64,000 nucleotides of DNA from assembly GCF_019649055.1 (NCBI RefSeq), contig NW_026570311.1, forward strand, positions 186,001-250,000. Reading direction: 5' to 3'. Made by a program: the position numbers and the translations under genes. This stretch comes from Paramacrobiotus metropolitanus (lineage: Eukaryota > Tardigrada > Eutardigrada > Parachela > Macrobiotidae). Shown here one piece after another: positions 11,350 through 21,173 of this stretch. The notes beneath the pieces were generated by a model, which saw only the letters and a program-made list of their open reading frames with translations, did not search any database and was not told where the DNA came from. Positions within the stretch are counted from its first letter, which is position 1. Each line of letters opens with the position of its first letter.

Positions 11350-14300
11350 ATGGACAAAGAAGAACCAACATCCACCAGCAGTCAGGGAAGCAGGAGCTCC
11401 CGAGGATCACCAACAGCCCCAGTTGATCCTTATAAGAAGGAATATAAGTCGCTCGCGCGTCCAGTCGGACATGACAGACAGACCCGAGCGGCTGTGACCT
11501 TGCAAGAAAAGACAGCAAAGGCAGTGACAATACATACTCAAGTGGCGGAAACCCGCCTCTTCGACCTGGAGCAGCAACAGGGTGACCTTCAAAGTGCCGC
11601 AGATGGTTGGAAAGTGAAATATGAAAGACAGAAGGAACTGGCCGATGAATATTTGAAAATGGCAGATGACAGAGAAATGGAAGGTCATCTTGCAGTTAGT
11701 GACCTTAATGAGCATGTCAGAAGAATCAGCTGAAAAGTCACGGCACTTAGCCAATTGAAGGATGAATGTGACTCACTGAAACTTAAGGTCACCGAAGCGG
11801 AAGCCAAGCGAGATGAATACGCGGCCAAACTCGTCGACGCTACTCAACGATTGACATACACCAATGAGGTGTTTAAGCTGAGAAACGAATTGAAGTTACG
11901 GGACGAGAACATCGGAACCCTTCAAAAAGAATCACAGGATCATCAGAGGAGAGCCGACGACGCTGTCAAAGTGGCTAAGGACCTGAGGGAGCTTACAGCC
12001 ACTGAAGGCGTGCGGTTGAAGAACGAAATTAAGCAGGTGATGGAAGAGAACAAGTCGTTGAAAGAAGATGTTCAAAAGGTCACCGAAGAGAATACCGAGT
12101 TGAAAAAGACTGCTAAGACAATTGCCGAGCAAGGCCAAAGATGGGAGCACGAAGCAGATCTCCTAGACACAAAGGTCACCGCACTTGAGTTGAAGGACAA
12201 AGAGTGGCAACAAATGGTTCACCAGAAGACACAGGAGATCATCAGACTCAACACGGAGTTGATTGATATGACCCAAACGGCAATGACAAGAGAAGATGAG
12301 GTCAATCAGACAAAAAACCAGCTGAAAGCAGCAGCCGAAGAATACATGACGTTGGAAAGGGATGTGACCCAGTTGGCGGAACACATCAGAAAAGTGGAAA
12401 ATGATACTGAAAAGGTCATTAAAGACAAAACGCTTCAACTGCATCAGCAGATGTTGAAGGTCAACCAAGAGAATCAGAACCTGAAGAATGAGAAAGACCA
12501 ATCCGATTTAAGGATTAAGCGCCTTGAAGATGAGAATAAAGCTCTTCAAATGTCCAACAAACACAAAGATGAACAGCTCCTACAACACGGAGTCAGAACA
12601 GCAACGGTGGAATCGCCCCCGCCCAGTTACAGCAAGGCGCACGAAACGGGCACGGGCAAAAGCTTCCACTTTGATATGCCGCTACGAACCGGTACTGGCA
12701 GAGGAAGTGTCAAAAACGAAAAGGACGGGGAAAAGGTCAAGGATGACAAGGAGCCACCATCGGAAACTTATTCCCATTCGAATCGTGGTGATCCCACCAA
12801 TTTCATCCACATATTGAAACGAAAATCTTCATTGATGAAAGGAAACAGGATAGACCGTCTAGCCGGCAAGAACGCCAAGGAAGTCCCTTACGGAAAAGCG
12901 AAGCGAAATAAGGACGATGACGATAGTGACTCCAGTACGGCAGAAGACAATGATGCGACACAGAGATTAGTGAACACTCCAATCGATGGGGCGCAAGACA
13001 AACTAGTGACCTTTGATGGAAGTCGCGACGCAGTGAATGGCTGGACACAACTGGTTAGAGATACCCAGCGAACGTACCACCTCACCGACGACCAGATATT
13101 AATTGAGATAGCCAGCGCGGTGAAAGGACCAGCGAAAACCTGGTTCGAAGGAGAGAGAGAGATCGCACTCCAGGAGGAAACAGAATATACAATAACGGAA
13201 TGGCTGGCCAAATTCAAAGATGAATATGGAGATCGTGATGAAGAAGTCCTCGGATTACGAGAAGCCATGGCACGAAAATTTGACCTTGGAAAAGAATCGC
13301 TTGATCAATTCTATCAAGCGATTATGAAATACAAGGCGAAGAGGATCATAACTGAAAAGCAGGCAGTCGGTTTCTTGATCGAAGGATGTAGAGTGGACGG
13401 TGACCTTTATAAGGCACTACGCACGCAACAGTGCAGGACCCCAACCGAAATCAAAGATTTCTTCCGTCACTGGTCAGCGGGAGAAGATAAATATAAAGCG
13501 CCTAAAGGTCAACGTAACCAGGAATACGTGACCATCCGCCAAGGTCAAGTCGAAAACGTACCACAACAGAGGATGGTAGCTGCACCAGTCCAGCAGCCGG
13601 TTGAACACCGCAGGGAGGCCCCGGCGCAAGAGGTCACCAAAGAAGTGACCTTCATCGACAGCCAGACGGGACAGCCACTCACGTACGCCATGGTAGCTGC
13701 AATACAGGCGGCGGCTCAAGTGAAACCGATACCTCAGAATGTGGCTCCACCAGCTCCACAGAACGTGGCCCCAATGAACGTTGGAATACCACAACAAGGA
13801 GCGGGGAACGGAAATTTTGGTGGAAATGGATACGGATATGGAAATGCAAACTGGAACGGAGGACAAGGTCAAGGTCAAGGCAACTTCCAGCCAAACAGAG
13901 GAAACCAGAACAAACAGCAAAATCAAGGGTCACGAACCGAATTCAAGTTCCAGATGATCGATGGATGGGTGGCGAACAACGTGCAGATGTGTCAGTACTG
14001 CATGTACGGCAACCACCAGACCCAGGGATGCAAATTCGCTAACACACCACCAGACCAGAACCCGAACCTGTTTGCCTTCAACGAGTGGCAACGACTGCGC
14101 GGGCTCGGTGGTTGGCGCCCAGCGGTCGCAAACGGATATGACCTCATCACCCAATGGTACCAACATAAGGCAAATTTCCAAAACCAACAAGGGAATGGAA
14201 ACGGTAACTATGGAAATGGAAATGGCGGTGGCCAGAACGGTGGCTACGGCCGTGGTGGCTTCGGCCGCGGCGGCTTCAGAGGAAGGAACAGAGGCTATGG

Positions 14301-14490
14301 CCGCGGAAACTTCAGAGGAGGCCAGAACAATGGCGGCGGCCAAGGAAACTACCAGCAGGGTGGTGGCCAATATAATAACGGTGGCGGACAGAATCCTAAC
14401 CCGGCAAATGATATCGGACAACAACAAGGAAATGTGCAGGGCGCGCAACAAGGTGGAGCGCCGGTTCAGGGAAACGGGCAAGATCAGTAG
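11350..14490 (+). CDS. gag: Gag-like protein with one in-frame TGA
   Basis: The ATG at 11350 opens a frame of 1046 residues interrupted once, by TGA at 11731-11733 (codon 128); the coding character continues in the same frame on both sides. Codons about 60-390 form a long heptad-rich coiled coil. A retrotransposon Gag core follows from about codon 552 (VTFDGSRDAVNGW ... KTWFEG ... FLIEGC). A Gln/Gly-rich C-terminus carries a perfect CX2CX4HX4C zinc knuckle starting at C881 and an RGG/RGR-rich tail, both expected to bind RNA. The expected role is capsid assembly and genome packaging. The long N-terminal coiled coil is unusual for Ty3 Gags. Whether the TGA is read through or is a mutation cannot be told from one copy. 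Confidence 0.88.
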
Positions 14491-14568
14491 GCACCGGTGA
14501 GCCTACTGATCGACCCGACCTAAACCACCGGATAAAGGGAAAGGTCACCACTGCAGAATGGTACTGCA
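14491..14568 (+). other. Gag-protease junction
   Basis: After the gag TAG (14488-14490), the same frame has TAA at 14521 and 14533 before the next open frame. A hairpin CACTGCAG/CTGCAGTG with a 7-nt loop lies at 14549-14571, and an AAAGGTCA at 14540. Expression of the next ORF must involve reinitiation, recoding past several stops, or a separate transcript. Confidence 0.5.
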
Positions 14569-16584
14569 GTGAATGTGACCACTGCAACGGCTATATGGAT
14601 GCCGTCAGCGAAAAAGCAAAGTGGACCGGCTATATGGATGCCGCAACCACAAGAAACGGCTAGATGGATGCCGCCACAGCAAAGAGATACGGCTATATGG
14701 ATGCCGTCATCACAAAAAGGAAATGGAACGGTTATAGGGATACCGTCACAAAGTGAAAGGTCACCGCAGAATGGTACTGCGAGTGGAAATTGTCGTGACG
14801 GTAGCGCGACACTGCAAAAAGTGCAGCAAAACGAAAGGTCACCGTACTGCAGCGAAGAAGTGCTGGCGCAACGACGCGCACAACGAAACGCAAAGATTAA
14901 ACAGGCGCTGCTGAATCAGAAGAAACCGCAGAACGTTACTGCGCAAGAGGAAAACGAACAACACGAGAAATTCCGGAAATATTTGGCGGAAAATGAGAAC
15001 GAGGAGCGGAATATCGCTATCACCAGTAAAGACGAAAGGTCACCTTCTGTTGGAAAAGTCCAAGTGAAAGGTCAAGGAGCAAGTGCGAACGCTAAAAGCC
15101 ACGGCGACAGCGTCGTGTTGAAAGGTCAAGAAACAGACTTGACACTGCGAACAGCGCAGAAAAAGAATAGCGAACAGGCACAACCGGACTCTGCTGACTC
15201 ACTTGTGGATGCAATAACGTTGCAACGGAAGGAAATATGGCGAAAAGTGGCCTACCGACCCAATGGGAACCACGGGATGTGGACACCCGTGACACCAAAA
15301 GCGAAACGAAAAGGGGGAATGTCGCAAGAAGATTACTGGGACATGCAACAGTTGCGAACGCAATGTGAAAGAAATCGATTAGAGGAGTTAGTTACCGGGA
15401 AACTAACGCAAAGGTCACTGAAACCTGCCCCAGTGTTCAACGCAACTGACTATAAGAACGCACAAGCTGACCTCAATAACCCGCGAAATGCCCCACCAGA
15501 AGGGAAACCGTTGAACTATGGTGAAAAAGTTCCCATACAAAAGTCGTCAAACGGCGGATTTGTCATAAAGCGTAACGAAAGGTCACAGGACTTAGCGCAA
15601 AATGAACAGAAAGGATGGTCAAAAGAAATGCCACAAACGCGACAGAGTAGTGCAGTTGAAAGGTCACGGGACTTATCGGAGGCGCTGAAAAAGGATGCCA
15701 ATGACAAGTCACCAGCCCGAACAGACGGAATGTCTTCACAAATTGATCAGACGAAAACGAACAATGAAGTCTCCGCGAAGGTGATCGAATGGATGACCGA
15801 AAAAGGATATGACATGGTTACATATGAAAGGTCACCAGATGAGATGAAAGATAGCGAAGAAGACGAATTGAAGCGAGCTGACCAAATAACAAGCGAAGTC
15901 ATTCAGAAGCTGAGAGTTAAGCGAAATGAAAACTGTAAAGAGGAATTGATCCATCAGACGATAAATGAAGTGACTAAAGGTCACATGGATGGCACAAAAG
16001 CAAATGAGCAAGTGCAGAAGGTGGAAAAGGTCACCGGTGATAAAATGGCTACAGAGAAGCGAACAGATAAAGAAAAGCCGCGAAAATATTACGATGTTTG
16101 GACTAACGTTCCACACAGGATTGATAAGTTGAGCGAGATACTGAAAGGTCATAGCACTCCAGCAAAAGGACAAGTGCTTCCCGATATGGATCCAGGACCA
16201 GTATCGCTCATTCCTGTGAAATGTAAGATTCATACACTGAAGATTCAAAACGGAAAATTGCCTAAGAGAATTGAAGCATACACACATGAAGTGAAAGTGG
16301 GAGACATAAAGGTCAACGCAATGTTGGACACCGGCGCTGAGACGTCGCTGATCAGCAAACCGTTTTGCGAGAAGAATGGACTTCATATGCTCCCATTGCC
16401 ACCAGATAGATTGGTGAAGATTAACGGAATTAGCGGAACGTCAGGATTCCTGGTGACGCACTACTGTGTAGCACCAGTGACCTTAAGGAAGAAGACAAGC
16501 GAACATTCATTTTACGTCCGACCGAAGTGTGACGACGTACAAGTGTTATTGGATTTGACTTCTTGGAAAAGAAATTCGTATTAA
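14569..16584 (+). CDS. Protease ORF with long repetitive N-terminus
   Basis: 671-codon open frame in the same frame as gag but separated by stops. It begins without an ATG; the first in-frame ATG is within the WMP repeats at about 14599. Roughly residues 1-560 are hydrophilic, low complexity and rich in K, E, Q and ERS/KGQ/KVT tripeptides encoded by the AAAGGTCA octamer. A retropepsin-like aspartic protease domain follows, with the catalytic MLDTGAETSLIS motif (D587). The expected conserved end of the protease fold falls exactly where the frame breaks into the next ORF (16563-16584), so protease and RT are probably one polyprotein joined by a -1 shift, or a single base has been lost here. Confidence 0.85.
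   Translation: MNVTTATAIWMPSAKKQSGPAIWMPQPQETARWMPPQQRDTAIWMPSSQKGNGTVIGIPSQSERSPQNGTASGNCRDGSATLQKVQQNERSPYCSEEVLAQRRAQRNAKIKQALLNQKKPQNVTAQEENEQHEKFRKYLAENENEERNIAITSKDERSPSVGKVQVKGQGASANAKSHGDSVVLKGQETDLTLRTAQKKNSEQAQPDSADSLVDAITLQRKEIWRKVAYRPNGNHGMWTPVTPKAKRKGGMSQEDYWDMQQLRTQCERNRLEELVTGKLTQRSLKPAPVFNATDYKNAQADLNNPRNAPPEGKPLNYGEKVPIQKSSNGGFVIKRNERSQDLAQNEQKGWSKEMPQTRQSSAVERSRDLSEALKKDANDKSPARTDGMSSQIDQTKTNNEVSAKVIEWMTEKGYDMVTYERSPDEMKDSEEDELKRADQITSEVIQKLRVKRNENCKEELIHQTINEVTKGHMDGTKANEQVQKVEKVTGDKMATEKRTDKEKPRKYYDVWTNVPHRIDKLSEILKGHSTPAKGQVLPDMDPGPVSLIPVKCKIHTLKIQNGKLPKRIEAYTHEVKVGDIKVNAMLDTGAETSLISKPFCEKNGLHMLPLPPDRLVKINGISGTSGFLVTHYCVAPVTLRKKTSEHSFYVRPKCDDVQVLLDLTSWKRNSY
14587..14748 (+). 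repeat. Five-copy CGGC-TATATGGAT-GCCG hairpin array
   Basis: Five copies of a 17-nt hairpin, near 14589, 14630, 14657, 14692 and 14731, stand at 27-41 bp spacing. Four have CGGC/GCCG stems. The fifth has CGGT/ACCG, a paired change that keeps the stem. The peptide reads AIWMP, AIWMP, ARWMP, AIWMP, VIGIP. Confidence 0.75.
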
Positions 16585-19500
16585 TGGACAATGAAGGTGA
16601 AGAAGAAAAGGAAGATGACCCGAAACCAGTTGCCAAAGTACAAGTCGGAAAGGTCACCGAACTTGCAAAACAGGAAAAGGCTCAAACTGTTAATAAAGCG
16701 CTAATCCCAGTACCAGAGGCACCGGGAAACGAAAAGGAAAAGATGACGCGAAAAGAATTGTCACCATTTGAGCAGTTGCAAGTAATCCAGCAGGAGATCG
16801 AAAAGACATTAAATCGGACTTTGCTGACACAGAAGGGAAGAGAAAAGGTCATCCCAGTACCAGAGGCACCGGGAATGACAAAAGTGCAGCAGGAAGAAAT
16901 TATCCCAGTACCAGAGGCACTGGAAACGAAAAAAGAAAATGGAAATGTCGAAAAAGTTATCCCAGTACCAGAGGCACTGGGAAAGGAAGACAAAAGGTCA
17001 CCAGCAACTGAGAACTTGGAACGAGAGCGTAATTCGAACCTTTTCGAACCACGATCTGCTATCCAAAATGAAAGGCTACCAGATGAAGCCAAAGAGGAAG
17101 TAACAGAACGTGATTCTCAAAAGGAACCCTTTTTCGAACCACGACCTGCTACCGAAAGGTCACCAACACTTGAAGAGATAATTGCCACACAGAAAGGAGC
17201 GGCAGTTGCAGCGAAACAATCGCTTGTGCCAGACATGGAGTGGGCAAAGTCTATCCCAGTACCAGAGGCACTGGAAATAAAGACGGCTAAAGTGGGGAAG
17301 GATAAAAAGAGTGAAAGGTTACGAGTTTTGAAACGAATAGCTGAAGAGGAACAGATGTTTACAAGCGAAATCCGCGACAAGGCACTTGAACAATTGAAAG
17401 GTCACCAAACAGAAAAAGAACCAGAGGTCATTGAAATATCCTCTGAGGATAAAAGCGTGACTCCAATCGAATGTGAGGAAGATACCACAGCACAGGAACA
17501 AGTCAAAACTGAAGCGAGTCAGAGGACATTAACTCCAGAAGAACGAGCCGGGAGTTGTCACCACGGTTACTTTGAGGATCCGTGCAGAGTGCAACCACAA
17601 TGGGAATGCGCGGAGTGTTGTGTAAATGCCTCTCAAGATGACCCTTCAGAATGGCCAAGATGTAATGCCGCATTAGCAGACCTTAAAGGTCATGCCCAAA
17701 AGAAAGCGAAAAGCATCATGCGGACAAACGAAATGTGGAAACCACACATCGAACGGTATCATTGGAATAGATATCGAACGTGGTTGTCATGTGTAGAAAG
17801 TTTTATAATTGGAAGAGGCAGATGGCTAAACCATTGGCTGCAACGTGTCGAGAAAGGAATCCAAGATCCTCTCGATCCGGTAGCAACAGAAAGGAGATTT
17901 GAACGAGAGATAGAAGAAATGACCGAGGAAGGAGAAATGTGGGAAGAAGCGAGAGTTGACCTTTTTTGGGACTTCCGTGTGAACCACATGTATAAAGGTG
18001 AAGGGAGAACGATCATCTTCCCGGCAGGACTTGGTACACCTGTCTACGAATCACTGGAAGTGTACTACAACGCGCTAAAAGAGGGAAACGAAAAAGCATT
18101 CGAGAAATACTGGGATAAATTTGAAAGAGAAATTCCCACATTTGATGTCAAAGACATGAGAGAATTACAAGTAACCCGGAGAAGAAGATTACCGGGATTA
18201 ATGCAAAAGAAAAAGGTGACCTTTGCACCAGATCCAGATGGAGTGGATTACCCAGAACGAGGTGGTGATACATGGTGCATGTATGAAACGATTCCGAATG
18301 ATGAATGGGTCACCGAAGAACTGATGGCAAATTGCATCTTCGTTGGTCCTAAACGACCTAAAGGTTACGAAACAATTCAACGGGATGAAGCCAATAAAGG
18401 GACTGTCAAAGAAGCAGAGAAAGAGGAACCAGTTCAAGAGATAGCCGAAGGACAATCGAATGAAACGGAAGAAAGTTCAAAGTCGGCTTTCGACATTGCA
18501 CAGATGTTAACGGACAGGGGCGAAATGTGGAAGAAGTTTAAAGAAGAAGTTGAACGAATATCCAATGAACAGCAAAACCCAGTAACTGAGGCAAAAAACG
18601 GGGAAAGGTCACTCGATAACGGTGAGGAATGTCCGCCGGTCGAGTTGACCGAAAAGCCATTAACGAGCCGCGAAGAAATAAATGAACTGGAAAAGTCAAA
18701 ATCGGACGAAGAAAGGTCAAACTCCGACCAATCAGAAAGGTCACCAACGAGAATTCGGGTAGCAAGGAGTCACCCGAGAGTAGCCGCACGAAACGGGCGA
18801 AAGGCAAAAGAAGGGGACAAACCCCTGCTCAAAAATTCGAAAGCGAAAAAACTTAGCGATTCGCAAGAAAACGAAAGTGACCTTTCATCAGAAGATGAAG
18901 GAGTTGATGAGCGCCCACTTGAAAAGATTGACAAAGGTCAAGCTACCGCACAAGAATATGAGAGCAGTAACTCCGACTCCGAGTGGACGAGTTCAAGCGA
19001 TAACTCAACAACTTCGGAAGATTCAGGTGTAAGTGACCTTTCGGAGCAAGAGGATTTAATGGACTTGGATGAAGATGACGAAGTAGATGAGGAAAAAGAA
19101 AAGGATATTAAAGTCAGAAGATTGAAAGTGGAAAAAGCTAGAATGTCGAAGGACGTGATCAAAGTTTACAGCGATCAGCGAATCAAATTGAAACCGTCAA
19201 ACTGCACACGTGTAAAGGTCAAGATGGGAAAATATGCACCGGCTCAAAACAAGTTGATGTTTACACCAGTCCCACAAGTGGAAACTGAAGTGCAACCGTT
19301 GGCAGGAGTGACGGACCATAGAGGAAAATATTTCGAAATTGTCATTGCAAATCATAGCAGCAAATACCGAGTCGTGAAGAAAAATCAGCTTCTCGGATAC
19401 GTTGAACCGTACGAACATATGGAAAACGTAAAGGTCAATGCTGGGACAGTAAAGAACGTACTCGAAGACCCTGAGGTGGATGAGACAACGAAAGCTGAAC

Positions 19501-21173
19501 TTAAAAAGATAATCGAAAACCTGAAATTGGGACCTGACCTTACCCAAGAGCAGAAAAACGACGTGTACAACGCGTTTTGGGAATTCTGGAAGGTTTTACC
19601 CACATCAAAGAAACCATATGGAGATGTGAAAGGGGTCACTCACGTAATCGATACGGGAGACGCGAAGCCAGTTAAATGTAACCCGGCCAGAACGAGTTGG
19701 ACAGGCCGTGAGTTCATAACAAAACATATTGAAGAAATGTTGGCACAAGATGTAATCGAGCCGTCGGACGCCGAGTGGAGTTTCCCAGTCGTGCTGGCAG
19801 TAAAGAAAAATGGCGACGGAACAATGGGAACGAGATTTTGTGTCAATTACATCATGCTGAACAAGCTAACGAGAAAGAATAACTATCCGCTACCAAACCC
19901 AGATGAGTTGCTTGACGCGTGTGCAGGCAACAAATATTACGGGAAAATGGACTTGCAAAGTGGATTCTGGCAGATCCCAATGGATCCAGCGTCAATCAAT
20001 AAGACGACCTTTGTCACGCAAGATGGAATGTATCGGTTTAAACGTATGCCGTTTGGAGTTTGCAATGGGCCAGCAACATTCCAACTGTGCATGGACAAAG
20101 TATTGTCGAAAGCGAAAAGAAAGGGTTGCGTTTTCGGGTACATCGATGACGTCATCTTCGCCGGAAAAACTTGGGCGATTTTCATGCAAAACTTGAGAAA
20201 CGTCTTAATGAGTTTAGTTGAAGCGGGATTCACGATTAAACCGACGAAATGTGAATTTGGAATGAGACAGATGGGATTCCTAGGTCATATACTCAGCGAA
20301 GACGGAGTTCGAATGGATCCTGAAAAGGTCACCGCAGTTAAAGAATTCAAACGACCGCAAACAGAAAGGCAATTGAGGTCATTCCTCGGACTGGCGAATT
20401 ATTACCGCAAGTTCATAATGGGATATGCACAGAAGACTTGCCATTTGTACGAACTGCTGAGACAGGATAAACATGTAAAGAAAGACTGGACGAAGGTACA
20501 CGAAGATGAATTTAACAGTCTGAAACAGCTGTTATGCGAAGGACCTGTATTAGCAAAGTTTGACCCGACGAAGCCGACCGTAATCGAATGCGACGCGAGT
20601 AAAGAAGGAATCGGTGCTGTCCTATCTCAAGAAGGTCACCCGATCGCGTACGCCAGCCGCGTCTTACACGGAGCAGAGAGAAATTACGGCGTAACGGAAT
20701 GGGAATGTCTGGCAGTGGTGTTCGCTGTCAGAAAATTCAAGCCATTCATCGATTATGCGGAATTCACCGTACGAACGGATCACCAGGCACTGACCAACTT
20801 GTTAAGGTCAGAGACGAATAAAGTCGGCATGAACCCGCGTTTGACAAGATGGGCGATGGCACTGCAAGGTCACCAATTCAAAATTGAATATAAACCGGGA
20901 AAGTATTGTGACAACGCAGATGCACTGTCAAGAGCACCAATTGAAGGCCCTACATGCCAAGAAGAGGAATTTGACGAGATTCCGAACTTCGAAGATTACA
21001 AGAAAGAATTTGATACGAAAGAACCGGCAATTGAAATTGGACAGCTGTTCTTACAGATGGTGGAGCAGAGAGAAAAACGTTTAAAGGTCACCTCAGCTAC
21101 GGCGAATGAGTCGGCTGAATCAGAAGTGCAAGTGAACCGTGTAAAAGCTGGTTGCCAAAAGTTAGTGACTTAA
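16563..21173 (+). CDS. pol: Pol: reverse transcriptase and RNase H
   Basis: 1536 codons. The first 900 or so residues are an acidic, disordered spacer with five IPVPEA repeats, two FEPR repeats and many ERSP tripeptides, and no recognised domain; a Cys-containing patch (CHHGYF ... CAECC) is near residues 340-360. RT follows from about residue 1050, with FPVVLAVKK, KMDLQSGFWQI, MPFGVCNGPATFQ and the catalytic YIDD at 1193-1196. The connection then leads to RNase H (ECDASKEGIGAVL, catalytic D1344; TDHQAL; DNADALSR). The order and motifs are typical of Ty3/gypsy. The ORF ends at 21173 and overlaps the integrase frame by 22 bp. Confidence 0.93.
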   Translation: MEKKFVLMDNEGEEEKEDDPKPVAKVQVGKVTELAKQEKAQTVNKALIPVPEAPGNEKEKMTRKELSPFEQLQVIQQEIEKTLNRTLLTQKGREKVIPVPEAPGMTKVQQEEIIPVPEALETKKENGNVEKVIPVPEALGKEDKRSPATENLERERNSNLFEPRSAIQNERLPDEAKEEVTERDSQKEPFFEPRPATERSPTLEEIIATQKGAAVAAKQSLVPDMEWAKSIPVPEALEIKTAKVGKDKKSERLRVLKRIAEEEQMFTSEIRDKALEQLKGHQTEKEPEVIEISSEDKSVTPIECEEDTTAQEQVKTEASQRTLTPEERAGSCHHGYFEDPCRVQPQWECAECCVNASQDDPSEWPRCNAALADLKGHAQKKAKSIMRTNEMWKPHIERYHWNRYRTWLSCVESFIIGRGRWLNHWLQRVEKGIQDPLDPVATERRFEREIEEMTEEGEMWEEARVDLFWDFRVNHMYKGEGRTIIFPAGLGTPVYESLEVYYNALKEGNEKAFEKYWDKFEREIPTFDVKDMRELQVTRRRRLPGLMQKKKVTFAPDPDGVDYPERGGDTWCMYETIPNDEWVTEELMANCIFVGPKRPKGYETIQRDEANKGTVKEAEKEEPVQEIAEGQSNETEESSKSAFDIAQMLTDRGEMWKKFKEEVERISNEQQNPVTEAKNGERSLDNGEECPPVELTEKPLTSREEINELEKSKSDEERSNSDQSERSPTRIRVARSHPRVAARNGRKAKEGDKPLLKNSKAKKLSDSQENESDLSSEDEGVDERPLEKIDKGQATAQEYESSNSDSEWTSSSDNSTTSEDSGVSDLSEQEDLMDLDEDDEVDEEKEKDIKVRRLKVEKARMSKDVIKVYSDQRIKLKPSNCTRVKVKMGKYAPAQNKLMFTPVPQVETEVQPLAGVTDHRGKYFEIVIANHSSKYRVVKKNQLLGYVEPYEHMENVKVNAGTVKNVLEDPEVDETTKAELKKIIENLKLGPDLTQEQKNDVYNAFWEFWKVLPTSKKPYGDVKGVTHVIDTGDAKPVKCNPARTSWTGREFITKHIEEMLAQDVIEPSDAEWSFPVVLAVKKNGDGTMGTRFCVNYIMLNKLTRKNNYPLPNPDELLDACAGNKYYGKMDLQSGFWQIPMDPASINKTTFVTQDGMYRFKRMPFGVCNGPATFQLCMDKVLSKAKRKGCVFGYIDDVIFAGKTWAIFMQNLRNVLMSLVEAGFTIKPTKCEFGMRQMGFLGHILSEDGVRMDPEKVTAVKEFKRPQTERQLRSFLGLANYYRKFIMGYAQKTCHLYELLRQDKHVKKDWTKVHEDEFNSLKQLLCEGPVLAKFDPTKPTVIECDASKEGIGAVLSQEGHPIAYASRVLHGAERNYGVTEWECLAVVFAVRKFKPFIDYAEFTVRTDHQALTNLLRSETNKVGMNPRLTRWAMALQGHQFKIEYKPGKYCDNADALSRAPIEGPTCQEEEFDEIPNFEDYKKEFDTKEPAIEIGQLFLQMVEQREKRLKVTSATANESAESEVQVNRVKAGCQKLVT
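16703..17275 (+). repeat. Five-copy CCCAGTACCAGAGGCA repeat (IPVPEA)
   Basis: Copies begin near 16705, 16851, 16902, 16961 and 17253. All five read ATCCCAGTACCAGAGGCAC, with no synonymous variation across IPVPEA although the intervening sequence is unrelated. This suggests either recent spread or selection on the nucleotide sequence. Confidence 0.8.

Noticed and set aside
13930-14481. Long minus-strand frames antisense to gag
   Set aside because: These are shadows of the Gly/Gln-rich Gag tail, which lacks stops on the opposite strand by composition.
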